This document shows, in pieces, positions 33,687 through 44,063 of a DNA stretch of 64,000 nt. The stretch comes from Bog-473 sp963807675. Lineage in GTDB: Bacteria > Actinomycetota > Acidimicrobiia > Acidimicrobiales > RAAP-2. The DNA is taken from the NCBI GenBank assembly GCA_963807675.1, contig CAWECP010000006.1:131650-195649 (forward strand). Direction: 5' to 3'. The notes beneath the pieces are model-generated. The model was not told the DNA's origin. It made no database searches and worked only from the letters and a program-made list of their open reading frames with translations. The stretch's first letter is position 1. Each line of letters begins with the position of its first letter. The position numbers were made by a program, and so were the translations under genes.

Positions 33687-34835
33687 GTGTCGCGTGCCGT
33701 GCTGAACCTCCCCACGAGCTCCGAGGGCGTGCTGCCCGGGCAGCACCTCGAGCGCGCCATTCGGGCGGGCTACATCGATGCCGGCCGGTTCAAGATCCCG
33801 GAGGCCAACGTCCAACCGGCCAGCCTCGACCTGCGCCTGGGCGAACGGGCCCTACGCATCCGCTGCAGCTTCCTGCCGGGCGCCGACTCGGTGGAGCGCA
33901 AGCTCAAGGACTACATCCTCGCCGAGATCGATCTGCGCGGCGACGGCGCCATGCTCGAGGCGCGCTGCCCGTACCTCATTGAGCTGAAGGAGCGCCTCGA
34001 TCTGCCGGCCGGGCTGCGCGGCAAGGCCAACCCCAAGAGCTCCACCGGGCGCATCGACGTCTTCACGCGCGTCATCACCGACTACAGCGATCGGTTCGAC
34101 GAGATCGCGCCGGGCTACAGCGGTCCCCTCTACCTGGAGGTGGTGCCGCTGTCGTTCGCCGTGCGCGTCCGCGAGGACCTGACGCTCAACCAGCTGCGCC
34201 TCGCCGTCGGTCGACCCTGGCTGAGTGACGACGAGGTCCGCCGGACACACCTCGATGTGCCGATCCTCTACCGGAAAGGGGATCCGGTCCCGGTGGACGA
34301 CTTGGTGCTGTCGCACGGTCTGTTTCTCGGGCTCGACCTGCGCGGGGACGAGGGGGGTCAGGTTGGCTACAGCACGCGCGACAGCGCGCCGTTGCTCGAC
34401 CTGACGACGGGGGTGGCGTCCGACCCGGCCCCGTTCTGGGATCCCGTCTTCCGTGAGGAGGGCGACCGGCTGGTGCTCTCACCGAAGCGATTCTATCTCC
34501 TGATGTCGGACGAGGCGGTGTGCATCCCACCCGACCTGGCCGCGGAGATGACGGCCTACGACCCCACCAGCGGCGAGCTGCGCACGCACTACGCGGGCTT
34601 CTTCGACCCGGGGTTCGGCTTCGACCCGGCTGGGGCCTTCCGGGGCTCACGGGCCGCGCTCGAGGTTCGAGCGCACGACGTGCCCTTCATGGTCGAGAAC
34701 GGCCAGGCCGTGTGCAAGCTGACGTTCGAACGGATGCTCGAGGAACCGACGGCCCTGTACGGAACGGGCATCGGCTCGTCGTACCAGCAGCAAGAAGAGA
34801 CGCTGAGTCGCTATTTCCGCCGCTCCCACGGATAG
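33687..34835 (+). CDS. dcd: 2'-deoxycytidine 5'-triphosphate deaminase, long (two-domain) form
   Basis: The ~382-residue protein contains an N-terminal unit with IPEANVQPASLDLRLGERAL, GLRGKANPKSSTGRIDVFTR and YSDRFDEIAPGYSGPLYLEV. A second, related unit carries GELRTHYAGFFDPGFGFDPA, SRAALEVRAHDVPFMVENGQ and ICKLTFERM-like QAVCKLTFERM. This duplicated dUTPase-fold layout fits the long DCD family (as in alphaproteobacteria) rather than the ~190-residue classical Dcd. It would supply dUTP for thymidylate synthesis. The start is uncertain: ATG 33630, GTG 33687 and GTG 33699 are all in frame. I use GTG 33687 because similarity begins shortly after it. Confidence 0.82.
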   Translation: MSRAVLNLPTSSEGVLPGQHLERAIRAGYIDAGRFKIPEANVQPASLDLRLGERALRIRCSFLPGADSVERKLKDYILAEIDLRGDGAMLEARCPYLIELKERLDLPAGLRGKANPKSSTGRIDVFTRVITDYSDRFDEIAPGYSGPLYLEVVPLSFAVRVREDLTLNQLRLAVGRPWLSDDEVRRTHLDVPILYRKGDPVPVDDLVLSHGLFLGLDLRGDEGGQVGYSTRDSAPLLDLTTGVASDPAPFWDPVFREEGDRLVLSPKRFYLLMSDEAVCIPPDLAAEMTAYDPTSGELRTHYAGFFDPGFGFDPAGAFRGSRAALEVRAHDVPFMVENGQAVCKLTFERMLEEPTALYGTGIGSSYQQQEETLSRYFRRSHG

Positions 34836-34885
34836 CACCCCACCCCGCGGGGCGTGGCGGTGGGGAAGCCCGGACAACTTCGTAG

Positions 34886-34899
34886 GCAATGGCCATTGC
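34886..34899. promoter_or_regulatory. Perfect 14-bp palindrome upstream of the first FGH-motif protein
   Basis: GCAATGGCCATTGC is a perfect palindrome 70 bases before the ATG of the next gene and may be an operator. No regulator is identifiable nearby. Confidence 0.35.
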
Positions 34900-34969
34900 A
34901 GCAGTAAGTCGGGGGCCGTCCGGTCGTTTCCCAGGGTGGGACGGATCCGACGGAGCGGAGGAGGGATCG

Positions 34970-35818
34970 ATGTCCGACCATGACGTGGGGATTTCGAATC
35001 TGGAGGAGCTTTTTCTGTCGCGGGAGTTCGGGCACTCGGAGGAGATCGAGGGCCCGACGTGGCTCGATGAGCTCTGGCTCGCCGCGGCGTTCGACCCGGG
35101 AGCCCTCACCGAGCCGGGTCCGCTCGAGGAAGTGTTCCTTTCGCGCGACTTCGGACACCCCCTGGCCGAGGACGATGAGGAGACCCCCGTCGGTCCCGAC
35201 GGTCCGGGTGCCACGGTGCTGGCCTTCACCCCCCGGGATGGTTCCGCGCGGCAGCGGGCCGTCGCGGCCCTCAGCGGCGTGGCCGCCACCGTGCTCGTGG
35301 TGGCCGGTGTGGCCTCGGGGAGCGGCCACCCCAACTCGCCCAGCGTCACCCAGGCACAGGCGCCGGCGGCGGCCGGGCATCGGAGTGACTCCGCACCGGC
35401 GTCCTCCGCGCCATCGGCGCTCCCGAGCACGACGCCGACGCCTTCGGCAAACGACCTGGGGAGCCAGCCCGCTGTCCTGACGAGCGCCACGGTGTCTGTC
35501 CCACAGCTCGCGGTCGCGGCTCAGCCGGGCACGCCCGTCACCGTCGCCCCGACGGCGCCGGCCACCGGAACGGGCGGAGCACCGGCACCGGCACCGGCAC
35601 CGACCCCGGCGCCACCACCGCCGACGACCACCGATCCCCTCAACGCCGTCCTCGTGGTCGCCGGCAACACCGTGGCGACGGCCGGCACGACCGTGACCAC
35701 CACCGCCAGCCAGGTCGGTGCCGCCGTCCCCCCGGCGTCGTCGCTCACCAGCGTTCTCGGTGGCGTCGGGGCGACCGTTTCGGGCCTCGGGCAGATGTTC
35801 GCGTCGAGCTCGGTCTGA
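34970..35818 (+). CDS. Single-pass membrane protein with repeated LEEVFxSxDFGH motif, unknown function
   Basis: The 282-residue protein starts MSDHDVGISN after a strong GGAGGAGGG site. Its cytoplasmic part (~1-95) is acidic and contains three related segments. They are LEELFLSREFGH (11-22), a weaker LDELWLAAAFDPG (32-44) and LEEVFLSRDFGHP (52-64). One membrane helix follows (~97-117), then an outer region rich in Pro, Thr, Ala and Ser (~118-215). The last part is Val/Thr/Gly-rich and ends GLGQMFASSSV. No enzyme motif is visible. The downstream gene at 36055 has the same layout and motif. I do not recognise the family; the motif suggests a short linear docking site. Confidence 0.75.
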   Translation: MSDHDVGISNLEELFLSREFGHSEEIEGPTWLDELWLAAAFDPGALTEPGPLEEVFLSRDFGHPLAEDDEETPVGPDGPGATVLAFTPRDGSARQRAVAALSGVAATVLVVAGVASGSGHPNSPSVTQAQAPAAAGHRSDSAPASSAPSALPSTTPTPSANDLGSQPAVLTSATVSVPQLAVAAQPGTPVTVAPTAPATGTGGAPAPAPAPTPAPPPPTTTDPLNAVLVVAGNTVATAGTTVTTTASQVGAAVPPASSLTSVLGGVGATVSGLGQMFASSSV

Positions 35819-36054
35819 ACCGACCTGCTTTCGCCGCGGGATTGGTGCGTATTCCCTACTACTCTTCAGTGATTTCTGAAATCCGAACTGGCGTTCGGGC
35901 GCGATAGGCGCCGATTTCCGCGGTCATGGCCGGCGACGGTTCCCAGATCGACCCTCTCGCTATAGGGTGATTTTGGAGGGGTAGTTCCAAAGACTTCCGG
36001 GGGTCAGGGCTCCGGCGAAGCCCCTAAGCGCGACGCCACGCTCCTTGGAGGGAG
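35819..36054 (+). promoter_or_regulatory. Long, lower-GC leader between the two motif proteins
   Basis: The 236 bases hold no gene and are less GC-rich than their surroundings up to ~35990. They include a stem GGGCT/AGCCC with a CCGGCGA loop (about 36007-36023) close to the next gene and a TATAGGGT element near 35960. A structured 5' leader is possible. It does not match the riboswitch classes I compared from memory (c-di-GMP-I, ydaO, cobalamin). Confidence 0.3.
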
Positions 36055-36963
36055 ATGGACGGACCGACGCCCGAGTGGGCCAACGTCGATGACTACGCCA
36101 CCCTGGAAGAGGTCTTCGAGTCACCAGACTTCGGACACCCTGTGCCCGCGGCGGCTGCCGCGGCAGGCCTGGCGGCTGCGCTCGCGGGCACGCCGGGAAC
36201 GCACCTCCTGCGCAATCGAGCCATCGCGTTGGCCAGCGTGCTGGCGGCCACCGTGTCGGTCGTCCTCGGCCTGCTGTTCACCGGCCCGGCTTCCACGCCG
36301 CTCCTGACCACCCAACAGGCCCCGGCGCGGACCGGCCACGGGGCCGGCCCCGTCCCGGCTGCGACGCCCACGCCGCCGGCCGGCCGGGCCGGCGCGGCGA
36401 CGCCGCCCACGACGCCGCCGGGCCCGTCAAGCCCCAGCGGCACACAGCTGGCTTCCTCGTCCGCGGGGCACGGTGGGGGCTCGACCACCCGCACCGGCAC
36501 CAACGGCGCGACACCGGCCACGCCTCCTCCCACCGCCACGTTGACCGTTCTGACCAACAACCCACCCGCGACCACCCTGACCCCGACCCCGGCGCCACCG
36601 CCGCCGGCCGCCACGACGACCCCGACTCCGACGCCACCGCCGTCGACGACCACGCCCACGCCGAGTCCGCCCGCGGGGCCGACCACCACGACGCCGGCGC
36701 CGCCGAAGAACCCCCCAGGTGGAGCGTCGGGCGGGGGCGGATCTGGGAGTGGCAACAGTGGCGGTGGCTCGGGATGTGACTGCATGTGCTACAGCGGCTA
36801 CGGGACCGACGAGGGGGGCGCAAAGGTCTACGGCACAGCCACGTCGACGACCGTGGCCTACGACGGGGGCGCAAAGGCCTACGGCACAGCCACGTCGACG
36901 ACAGCGCCCCCTGAGCGAGTGGCGCCCCCTCGGTTCAGTGAGCGGGGTCGGGCCGGCACCTGA
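36055..36963 (+). CDS. Second single-pass membrane protein with LEEVFxSxDFGHP motif
   Basis: The 302-residue protein begins MDGPTPEWANVDDYA and contains one LEEVFESPDFGHP motif (17-29). An Ala-rich stretch and a membrane helix (~55-76) follow. A very long outer region rich in Thr, Pro, Ala and Gly (~80-245) leads to a Gly/Ser-rich run and CDCMCYSGYG, a cluster of three cysteines. The C-terminus holds two 17-residue repeats, each with GGAK-V/A-YGTATSTT. A GGAGGG ribosome-binding site precedes ATG. It is clearly related to the gene at 34970 in motif and topology, so a local duplication or functional partnership is likely. No known family recognised. Confidence 0.75.
   Translation: MDGPTPEWANVDDYATLEEVFESPDFGHPVPAAAAAAGLAAALAGTPGTHLLRNRAIALASVLAATVSVVLGLLFTGPASTPLLTTQQAPARTGHGAGPVPAATPTPPAGRAGAATPPTTPPGPSSPSGTQLASSSAGHGGGSTTRTGTNGATPATPPPTATLTVLTNNPPATTLTPTPAPPPPAATTTPTPTPPPSTTTPTPSPPAGPTTTTPAPPKNPPGGASGGGGSGSGNSGGGSGCDCMCYSGYGTDEGGAKVYGTATSTTVAYDGGAKAYGTATSTTAPPERVAPPRFSERGRAGT
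36814..36902. repeat. Two 38-bp direct repeats in the 3' end of the second motif protein
   Basis: Copies at 36814-36851 and 36865-36902 differ at one base and recur every 51 bases (17 codons), duplicating the GGAK-YGTATSTT segment. Confidence 0.88.
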
Positions 36964-37016
36964 TAAGCCTGCGCATGCGCTGCCTCACGGCGGGCAGCGT
37001 CCGAGCGAGGTCAACC

Positions 37017-37997
37017 ATGAACTACACGAATCTGCGCACGTCCGGCCTACGGGTGTCGAGGATCTGCCTCGGCATGATGGGGTTCGGGAACAACAGCGAA
37101 CGTCCCTGGGTCATTGACGAGGACGCAGCCGACCCGATTGTGCGCAGCGCCGTGGAAGGCGGCGTCACCTTCTTCGACACGGCCGACACGTACTCCGGCG
37201 GAGCGAGCGAGGAGGCCACGGGACGGCTCGTGCCGAAGTACCTCACCCGGGACGAGGCGGTCGTCGCGACCAAGGTGTTCATGCCGGTGACGCCGGGTGA
37301 GAACGGGGGCGGCCTCGGACGTAAGCATATCCTCTCGGGCATCGACGCCTCGCTGCGGCGACTCGACATGGACTATGTCGACCTCTACCAGATCCACCGT
37401 TGGGACCCCCGCACGCCCATAGAGGAGACGATGGAGGCGCTGCACGACGTGGTGCGGTCGGGCAAGGCGCGTTACATCGGGGCGAGCAGCATGTTCTCGT
37501 GGCAGTTCGCCAAGGCGCAGTACACGGCCGAGCTCCATGGCTGGACGAAGTTCGTCTCCATGCAGAACCACTACAACCTCGTGTATCGCGAGGAGGAGCG
37601 CGAAATGATCCCGCTCTGCCTCGACCAGGGAGTGGGGTGCATCCCTTGGAGCCCCCTGGCCCGCGGCGTCCTGGCCGGCAACCGCACCCGCGACGGGGGG
37701 CGGCACACGACCCGCTCCAGCACCGACAGCTTCACCGACTACCTCTACGACCAGCCGACCGACTTCGACGTGGTCGACGCGGCCGGCGAAGTTGCCGCGG
37801 CGCGCGGCGTGTCGACGGCGCAGGTGGCCCTGGCGTGGCTGTTGCAGAAGCCGGGCGTGACGGCCCCCATTGTGGGGTCGACCAAGAAGAAGCACCTGAA
37901 GGATGCGTTGGCGGCCGAGCAGTTGTCCCTCACACCCGACGAGGTGGCGCAACTCGAGAAGCCCTACGTGCCCCACCCGGTGCTCGGGCACTTCTAG
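37017..37997 (+). CDS. Aldo/keto reductase
   Basis: The 326-residue NADPH-dependent oxidoreductase starts MNYTNLRTSGLRVSRICLG. It has the AKR catalytic tetrad region FFDTADTYSGGASEEATGR (Asp, Tyr), VVATKVFMPV (Lys) and YVDLYQIHRWDP (His). The cofactor-binding part has IPWSPLARGVLAGNRTR and APIVGSTKKKHLKDAL. It belongs to the YajO/IolS-like branch with a long loop. It lies 53 bases after the motif-protein gene and 69 bases before the acyl-CoA ligase, all on the plus strand. The substrate is unknown. Confidence 0.93.
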   Translation: MNYTNLRTSGLRVSRICLGMMGFGNNSERPWVIDEDAADPIVRSAVEGGVTFFDTADTYSGGASEEATGRLVPKYLTRDEAVVATKVFMPVTPGENGGGLGRKHILSGIDASLRRLDMDYVDLYQIHRWDPRTPIEETMEALHDVVRSGKARYIGASSMFSWQFAKAQYTAELHGWTKFVSMQNHYNLVYREEEREMIPLCLDQGVGCIPWSPLARGVLAGNRTRDGGRHTTRSSTDSFTDYLYDQPTDFDVVDAAGEVAAARGVSTAQVALAWLLQKPGVTAPIVGSTKKKHLKDALAAEQLSLTPDEVAQLEKPYVPHPVLGHF

Positions 37998-38066
37998 AGC
38001 GAGGCCACGGCCGTCAGCTAAGTTCGCTCCGTTGGTTGGGACCGAGCGGGAAACACAGGGGGTGGC

Positions 38067-39610
<1,544 letters not shown>

Positions 39611-39614
<4 letters not shown>

Positions 39615-41266
39615 GCGCCGGCGCCGGACTCGCCCGCGCCCGGGTTCCCCGGGTCCTGACCCCGGGTCAGCCCCCACTTCTCCTTGGCGATGGCCCGGGC
39701 CCGTGACTTCGACATCACGACGCGGTCGCGCCCGGCGTGCTTGGCCTCGTACATGGCCAGGTCGGCCTCGTGGAGCAGCAGGGTCGCGGATTCCATTCCG
39801 TCCGCCGTGACGACGACGCCCACGCTGGCCGTCAGGATGATGTCTCTGCCCCCCACCACCAAGGGCGCGGACAGCACGGACCGGAAGCGCTCGGCCATGT
39901 CAATCGCCTCGGCCTCGTTGTCCACTTCGGCGAAGGCCACGAACTCGTCGCCACCGAACCGCGCCACCACGTCGACCCGACGCGTCGCCGCGGCGAGGCG
40001 CCTCGACATCTCCTGCAGCACGACGTCACCCGCGGTGTGGTCGGCCCTGTCGTTGACCGACTTGAACCGGTCGAGGTCGATGAACATGACCGCCAGCGCG
40101 GTGAAGCGCCGGCCGACATGGCTCAAGGCCAGCTCCAGACGCTCGACGAAGGCGCTCCGGTTGACCAGGCCGGTCAGGGCGTCGTGGGAGGCCTGGTACG
40201 CCATCTGCTCGGCCATCTCGCCGCGTTCGAGGGCCAGACCGACCATGTCGGCCAGCTCGTGGAGCTTGGCCAGCTCGTCATTGCCGAAGTAGGGCATGAA
40301 GGGGCTGATGGCGACGACCAGCACGTGGGTTTCGCCGTAGTGGTGCCGCAGCCTGATGCGGTAGGGCGCCGCCGGGTCGTCCGGGCCGACGATCCACCAC
40401 GGCTCGCCGCCGGCCTCGTCGTTGCCATCTGCCTCCTCGGGCGGCGGGTACTGGGCCAACGGCGTGCCGTCGGGCGTGAGCAAAGCCGCCCGGGCGGCGC
40501 CGACGAGGGCGCAGACGTGGGGCAGGAGGCCCTCCGCCACCTCCTTCGGCCCGGCGGCCGTGACCAGCTCCGTCATGCCGCGCCGGAATGCCTGGTCCTC
40601 GCGGCGGCCCAGGAAGGAGCGGAGGAATCCCGGCATGACCAGCGCGCCCAGGAAGAGCACGCCCATGACCACCGTCACGAGCTGGTCCACGAATTGCACC
40701 GTGATGCCCGAGATGCCCAGGGCGGCCACCACGACCTGGAGTTCGAGTCCGGCCGTGGCGATGGCGAGCAGCCGCATCCGGTACTTGGCGATCCGCGGCT
40801 GGTCTCTTCCGGAGAGGAAGAGCCGGATGACGACGTAGCTGAAGAGAAAGGCCCACTGGACGCAGAAGGTCAGCCGGTAGGCGAAGAAGTCCGGGGGCGG
40901 GGGCGCCCCTGGCTCGGGCACGTACTGCAAGGCGAAGGTGAAGGCGATCACCGCGATGGTCAGCGCCGCCGCGGCGTACTCGATCACCGCCCGCGGGCGG
41001 CGGAAGCTGGCGGCGAACCGAAACAGGCAATACGGCACCACCATCAGGAGAGCGATCAGCACCTTGACCGCGGTCTCGTTCGTGACGACGGTCGGATCGA
41101 CCTTGGCCACCACGGAGATGCCTCCGATGATGCCGAAGGCCAGCGCAGCCCAGCCGGCGCCCTTGATCCTGTGACGCAGCCACTGGCTCAGGGTGAGGGC
41201 GGCGAGCAGGACGAACTCCCAGAGCGAGATGTTCGCCAGAATCTCTATCCAGTGCGCCATCGTCAT
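39611..41266 (-). CDS. Membrane-bound diguanylate cyclase (GGDEF)
   Basis: The ~551-residue protein begins with about eight hydrophobic segments in its first 230 residues (for example FVLLAALTLSQWLRHRI, VLIALLMVVPYCLFRF, VTVVMGVLFLGALVM). A GAF-like stretch (~240-360) follows, then a GGDEF domain. The active site RFGGDEFVAFAE is intact, preceded by MFIDLDRFKSVNDRADHTAG. RRVD lies five residues before GGDEF and forms the inhibitory I-site (RxxD). It should make c-di-GMP from GTP under product feedback. The start may be ATG 41266 or 41260. It lies downstream of RNase D on the same strand. Confidence 0.93.
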
Positions 41267-41426
41267 TCCCCACCGCTGCTCGGTCGCCAGCCGGGCAGCA
41301 GCCCCTTTCTCAACAGCCCGGTGGCGTTGGCTCGACCGGGCGGTGAAAGCGCGACTCTAACCCCTCCCGGCGCCGCCTGCAGCTGAGAAGTACCTGGTGG
41401 GTACCGCTTCCCTCTCATCGATCGCC

Positions 41427-42608
41427 TCAGCCGGGGTGGGCGGGCGGTGAAGACGTCTCTGGCAGCTCCTCGAGGAGCACGCGGTGGCGGGGTCCCAGGG
41501 ACACCCCGACCTGCCCGGTGATGAGGCGGCGCAGCGGGATGCCGACGATCTGGCGGCGCCAACCGGCGTCGAGCCGGCTCGGCTCCCCGCAGAGGAGCTG
41601 GGCGATGTCGGCCCTGGTGGCGAGCAGGCCCTGGTCGAAGTCGAGGTCGTCCGCGATCTGGCGCACGACGCCGGTGCACACCGCGACGGCGGCGGCCGGC
41701 GCCGGTGCCTCGCGGCCCTCCGAGGGCATGCGAATCCGGGTAGCGGGGAGCGCGAGCCCCCGTTCGATGGCCCGCAGGATCTCACCGGTCCTCCCCTGGG
41801 CCAGGTGCCGGGCGTCGACGCCGCGGGTGCGCCGTAGCTCCTCACCGTTGCGCGGCGGCCGTTGCGAAATGGCGAGCAGGCCGAGGTCCGACAGCACCAT
41901 GCGCCGGGGGCGGTTGCTCTCGGCTGCGGTGCGTTCGCGCCAGGCGGCCACTTCCTGGGCCACTCCGCGCGAGCGGTGCGACATGCTGCGGATGTCCCCG
42001 AGCTTCCACCACGCCTCCTCGGGATCGCGTGCGGGCGTGCGGTCGCCCAGCACCTGCTCGCACTCGTCGAGCGCCCACTCCAGTCGGCCCAGCGCGTTGA
42101 GCCTTTCGGTCAGGACGGTCCGGAGCTGCAGCAGGTGGGCAACGTCGCTCGCGGCGTAGGCGATCTGGCGTTCGGACATGGGTCGCTCGAGCCAGTCGGA
42201 GAGCCGGTCGGCCTTGGGGAGCGTAATGCCCAGCATCTGGTCGGTGAGCCGGGCCAGCGACGGGGTGGACATGCCGAGGAAGCCGGCCACGATCTGTGTG
42301 TCGAAGACCGCCGACGGCACGGCGCCGCACGCCGCGATGAGCACGTCGAGGTCCTGCGACGACGCGTGGGCCACGGCGGTGCCGGGCCCACTGAACACCT
42401 CGGCCAAGGGGGCGGGGTCCACGGCGAGCGGGTCCACCAGGGCCACCTGGTCCTTCCAGGCGATCTGGATCAACGCCAGGTCGGGCACGTAGGTGCGCTC
42501 GGTGTGGAACTCGGTGTCGAAGCCGTAGTAGTCCTCGTCGGCCAACCGGGCCACCAGGTCCCGTAGGCCCTCGTCGCCGACGACCATGACCGGGGCCGGC
42601 TCGCTCAC
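41427..42608 (-). CDS. rnd: Ribonuclease D family 3'-5' exonuclease
   Basis: The 393-residue protein starts at GTG (SEPAPVMVVGDEGLRDLV). It shows the DEDD exonuclease motifs YYGFDTEFHTERTYVPDLAL, AHASSQDLDVL and QIAYAASDVAHLLQLR. HRDC-type helical domains follow, with ERTAAESNRPRRMVLSDLGL. It trims structured RNA 3' ends, notably tRNA precursors. An upstream in-frame extension of 38 codons is low-complexity and rejected. The 344 bases (42609-42952) to the divergent gene upstream contain no gene. Confidence 0.92.
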   Translation of the reverse strand: MSEPAPVMVVGDEGLRDLVARLADEDYYGFDTEFHTERTYVPDLALIQIAWKDQVALVDPLAVDPAPLAEVFSGPGTAVAHASSQDLDVLIAACGAVPSAVFDTQIVAGFLGMSTPSLARLTDQMLGITLPKADRLSDWLERPMSERQIAYAASDVAHLLQLRTVLTERLNALGRLEWALDECEQVLGDRTPARDPEEAWWKLGDIRSMSHRSRGVAQEVAAWRERTAAESNRPRRMVLSDLGLLAISQRPPRNGEELRRTRGVDARHLAQGRTGEILRAIERGLALPATRIRMPSEGREAPAPAAAVAVCTGVVRQIADDLDFDQGLLATRADIAQLLCGEPSRLDAGWRRQIVGIPLRRLITGQVGVSLGPRHRVLLEELPETSSPPAHPG

Positions 42609-42952
42609 CGGCCGGCACCGGCCGTGCGAACAGGGCGCGCCGCGCTCGTCATCGCTCGGAGTTGGAGGAGGAGATGGTGGCAGTCCTTCGCACGACCCTG
42701 GGGCGAGGTTACCGCGCCGCATTTTTCCGGCCGCCGACGGCGGACGCCGGTCGCAATGGGGATTGCGGTGCAGGGGTGGGCGCGACCCTCGCGGGGCCCG
42801 TCGGCGACGGAACGGCTGGCCGGACCGGGTACTACACTCAGCACGCTGGCCTGGGAAAACAAGGCCCGGCGGCCAGGTTCATGACTTAAGGCTCTGTTCC
42901 GGAGGGCGGGAATCCGATAAGAGTGGATTAGAGAGGGAACGGAGGGGGCTTC

Positions 42953-43615
42953 GTGAGGAAGGTCAGGAAGAAGGTGTTTGGCAGGGACGCGCCCTCGGAG
43001 GGCACCGTGCCGGACACCATTGGCGACGCAGGCGGGCCCGCCCGGAGCTCTTCCGGCGGGACCTCCAGGAGCGTGGAGACGATGCTGCAGGAGTTCTCGG
43101 GAGGAGCGGACTCGCCGGGTCGGCCGCCGGCGGGCAAGTACGACCAGCTGTGGCAGCTCTCCATGGCCGATCCCCATACCGGGCTGGCCAACCAGCTCCT
43201 CCTTCTCGACCGCCTGACCCAGGCGCTGGCCCGCCGCCGGCGTCACGGAGGCGAGGTGGTGGTCTGCCACATCGACCTGGACAACCTCGGCGAAATCAAC
43301 CTCGACCTGGGCTACACGACCGGCAACACGGTCCTGTGCGAAATGGCACGCCGGCTGACCTCGGTGCTCCGGACCGAGGACACGGTCGGGCGCGTCGGCG
43401 GCAGCGAACTCGTGGTGGTCATCACGGTCAACGACGAGCAGGCCGTCGGGCCGCTCATGCGCCGCCTCCAGCACACGCTCGACGAGCCGGTGGTGGTGGG
43501 GGGCCAGGGCATCCGGCTGCACGCCACGCTGGGCGTGGCGGTGGCGGAGGACGCCGAGTCGGCCGAGGACGTGCTGACCCGGGCCGACAGGTCGACCCGG
43601 GTCGGCAACCGCTGA
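42953..43615 (+). CDS. GGDEF-domain protein with degenerate active site
   Basis: The 220-residue protein starts at GTG with a GGAGGGGG site. Its N-terminal ~65 residues are polar and basic. A GGDEF-like domain follows with ADPHTGLANQLLLLDRLTQA, VVCHIDLDNLGEINLDLGY and VGRVGGSELVVVITV. The signature reads GGSEL in place of GGDEF, losing the metal-binding acidic residue. The downstream helix with KxxGR is replaced by TRADRSTRVGNR. Catalysis is therefore unlikely; it may bind c-di-GMP or GTP or act by protein contact. It is divergent from RNase D and near the intact cyclase at 39611. Confidence 0.88.
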   Translation: MRKVRKKVFGRDAPSEGTVPDTIGDAGGPARSSSGGTSRSVETMLQEFSGGADSPGRPPAGKYDQLWQLSMADPHTGLANQLLLLDRLTQALARRRRHGGEVVVCHIDLDNLGEINLDLGYTTGNTVLCEMARRLTSVLRTEDTVGRVGGSELVVVITVNDEQAVGPLMRRLQHTLDEPVVVGGQGIRLHATLGVAVAEDAESAEDVLTRADRSTRVGNR

Positions 43616-43637
43616 GCGGCCAAGCGGGCGGGGCACG

Positions 43638-43736
43638 TTGAGAGTGGTCCGCTGGGTCTTCATCGTCGGGGCAACCGCGCTCGCCGTCCGCTCGCTGCCC
43701 GACCTGGCCCGCTACCTCAGGATGCGCTCCCTGTAG
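43638..43736 (+). CDS. Small 32-residue membrane-type protein, DUF6893-like
   Basis: From TTG 43638 the frame reads RVVRWVFIVGATALAVRS then LPDLARYLRMRSL. The hydrophobic helix followed by LPDLxRYLRxRxx is the pattern of the small actinobacterial DUF6893 proteins. GTG 43644 is an alternative start. It follows the degenerate GGDEF gene by 22 bases. The function is unknown. Its end overlaps the convergent gene at 43717 by 20 bases. Confidence 0.6.
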   Translation: MRVVRWVFIVGATALAVRSLPDLARYLRMRSL

Positions 43737-43992
43737 CGCCGTCGCGCCCGACGAACTCCCGGGCGCGGCCGAGGATGGACGCCATCGACACGGGCTCGCC
43801 GGACGACGGGTCGATCTGTCGGCCCACCTCTTGCAGCACATGGCCGGCGTGGGCGCGCAGCGCCTTGACGAGGTCGTCGAACTCCTGCGAGGCAGCGACC
43901 GCCTTGGCGGCGTCGATCACCTCGTCGAGCGCGTCGCTCCCGTCACGCGCGCCGATGACGTAGCCGGCGATGAACGCCAGGATCAGGCCCAC
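43717..43992 (-). CDS. Hypothetical 91-residue protein with short N-terminal hydrophobic segment
   Basis: It starts at GTG (GLILAFIAGYVIGARDGSDAL): a short hydrophobic helix, then an amphipathic helical region with DEVIDAAKAVAASQEFDDLV and HAGHVLQEVGRQID. A small membrane-anchored protein is likely; I recognise no family. Coding is supported by codon periodicity and by the absence of competing frames. Confidence 0.6.
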   Translation of the reverse strand: MGLILAFIAGYVIGARDGSDALDEVIDAAKAVAASQEFDDLVKALRAHAGHVLQEVGRQIDPSSGEPVSMASILGRAREFVGRDGATGSAS

Positions 43993-44063
43993 GCTCCACC
44001 TCCCGTACTCTCACTGTGACCGCGCTTCGACATGGATTTCGACGGAGACCTCAGGGTAGATCT

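Noticed and set aside
34841..34875. GC-rich hairpin after the dCTP deaminase as a terminator
   Set aside because: CCCCGCGGGG is palindromic, but no T-tract follows and such strings are expected by chance at this GC content.
42723..42952. Possible c-di-GMP riboswitch before the degenerate GGDEF gene
   Set aside because: I looked for the GEMM core pattern from memory and did not find it; only a short inverted repeat AATCC/GGATT is present.
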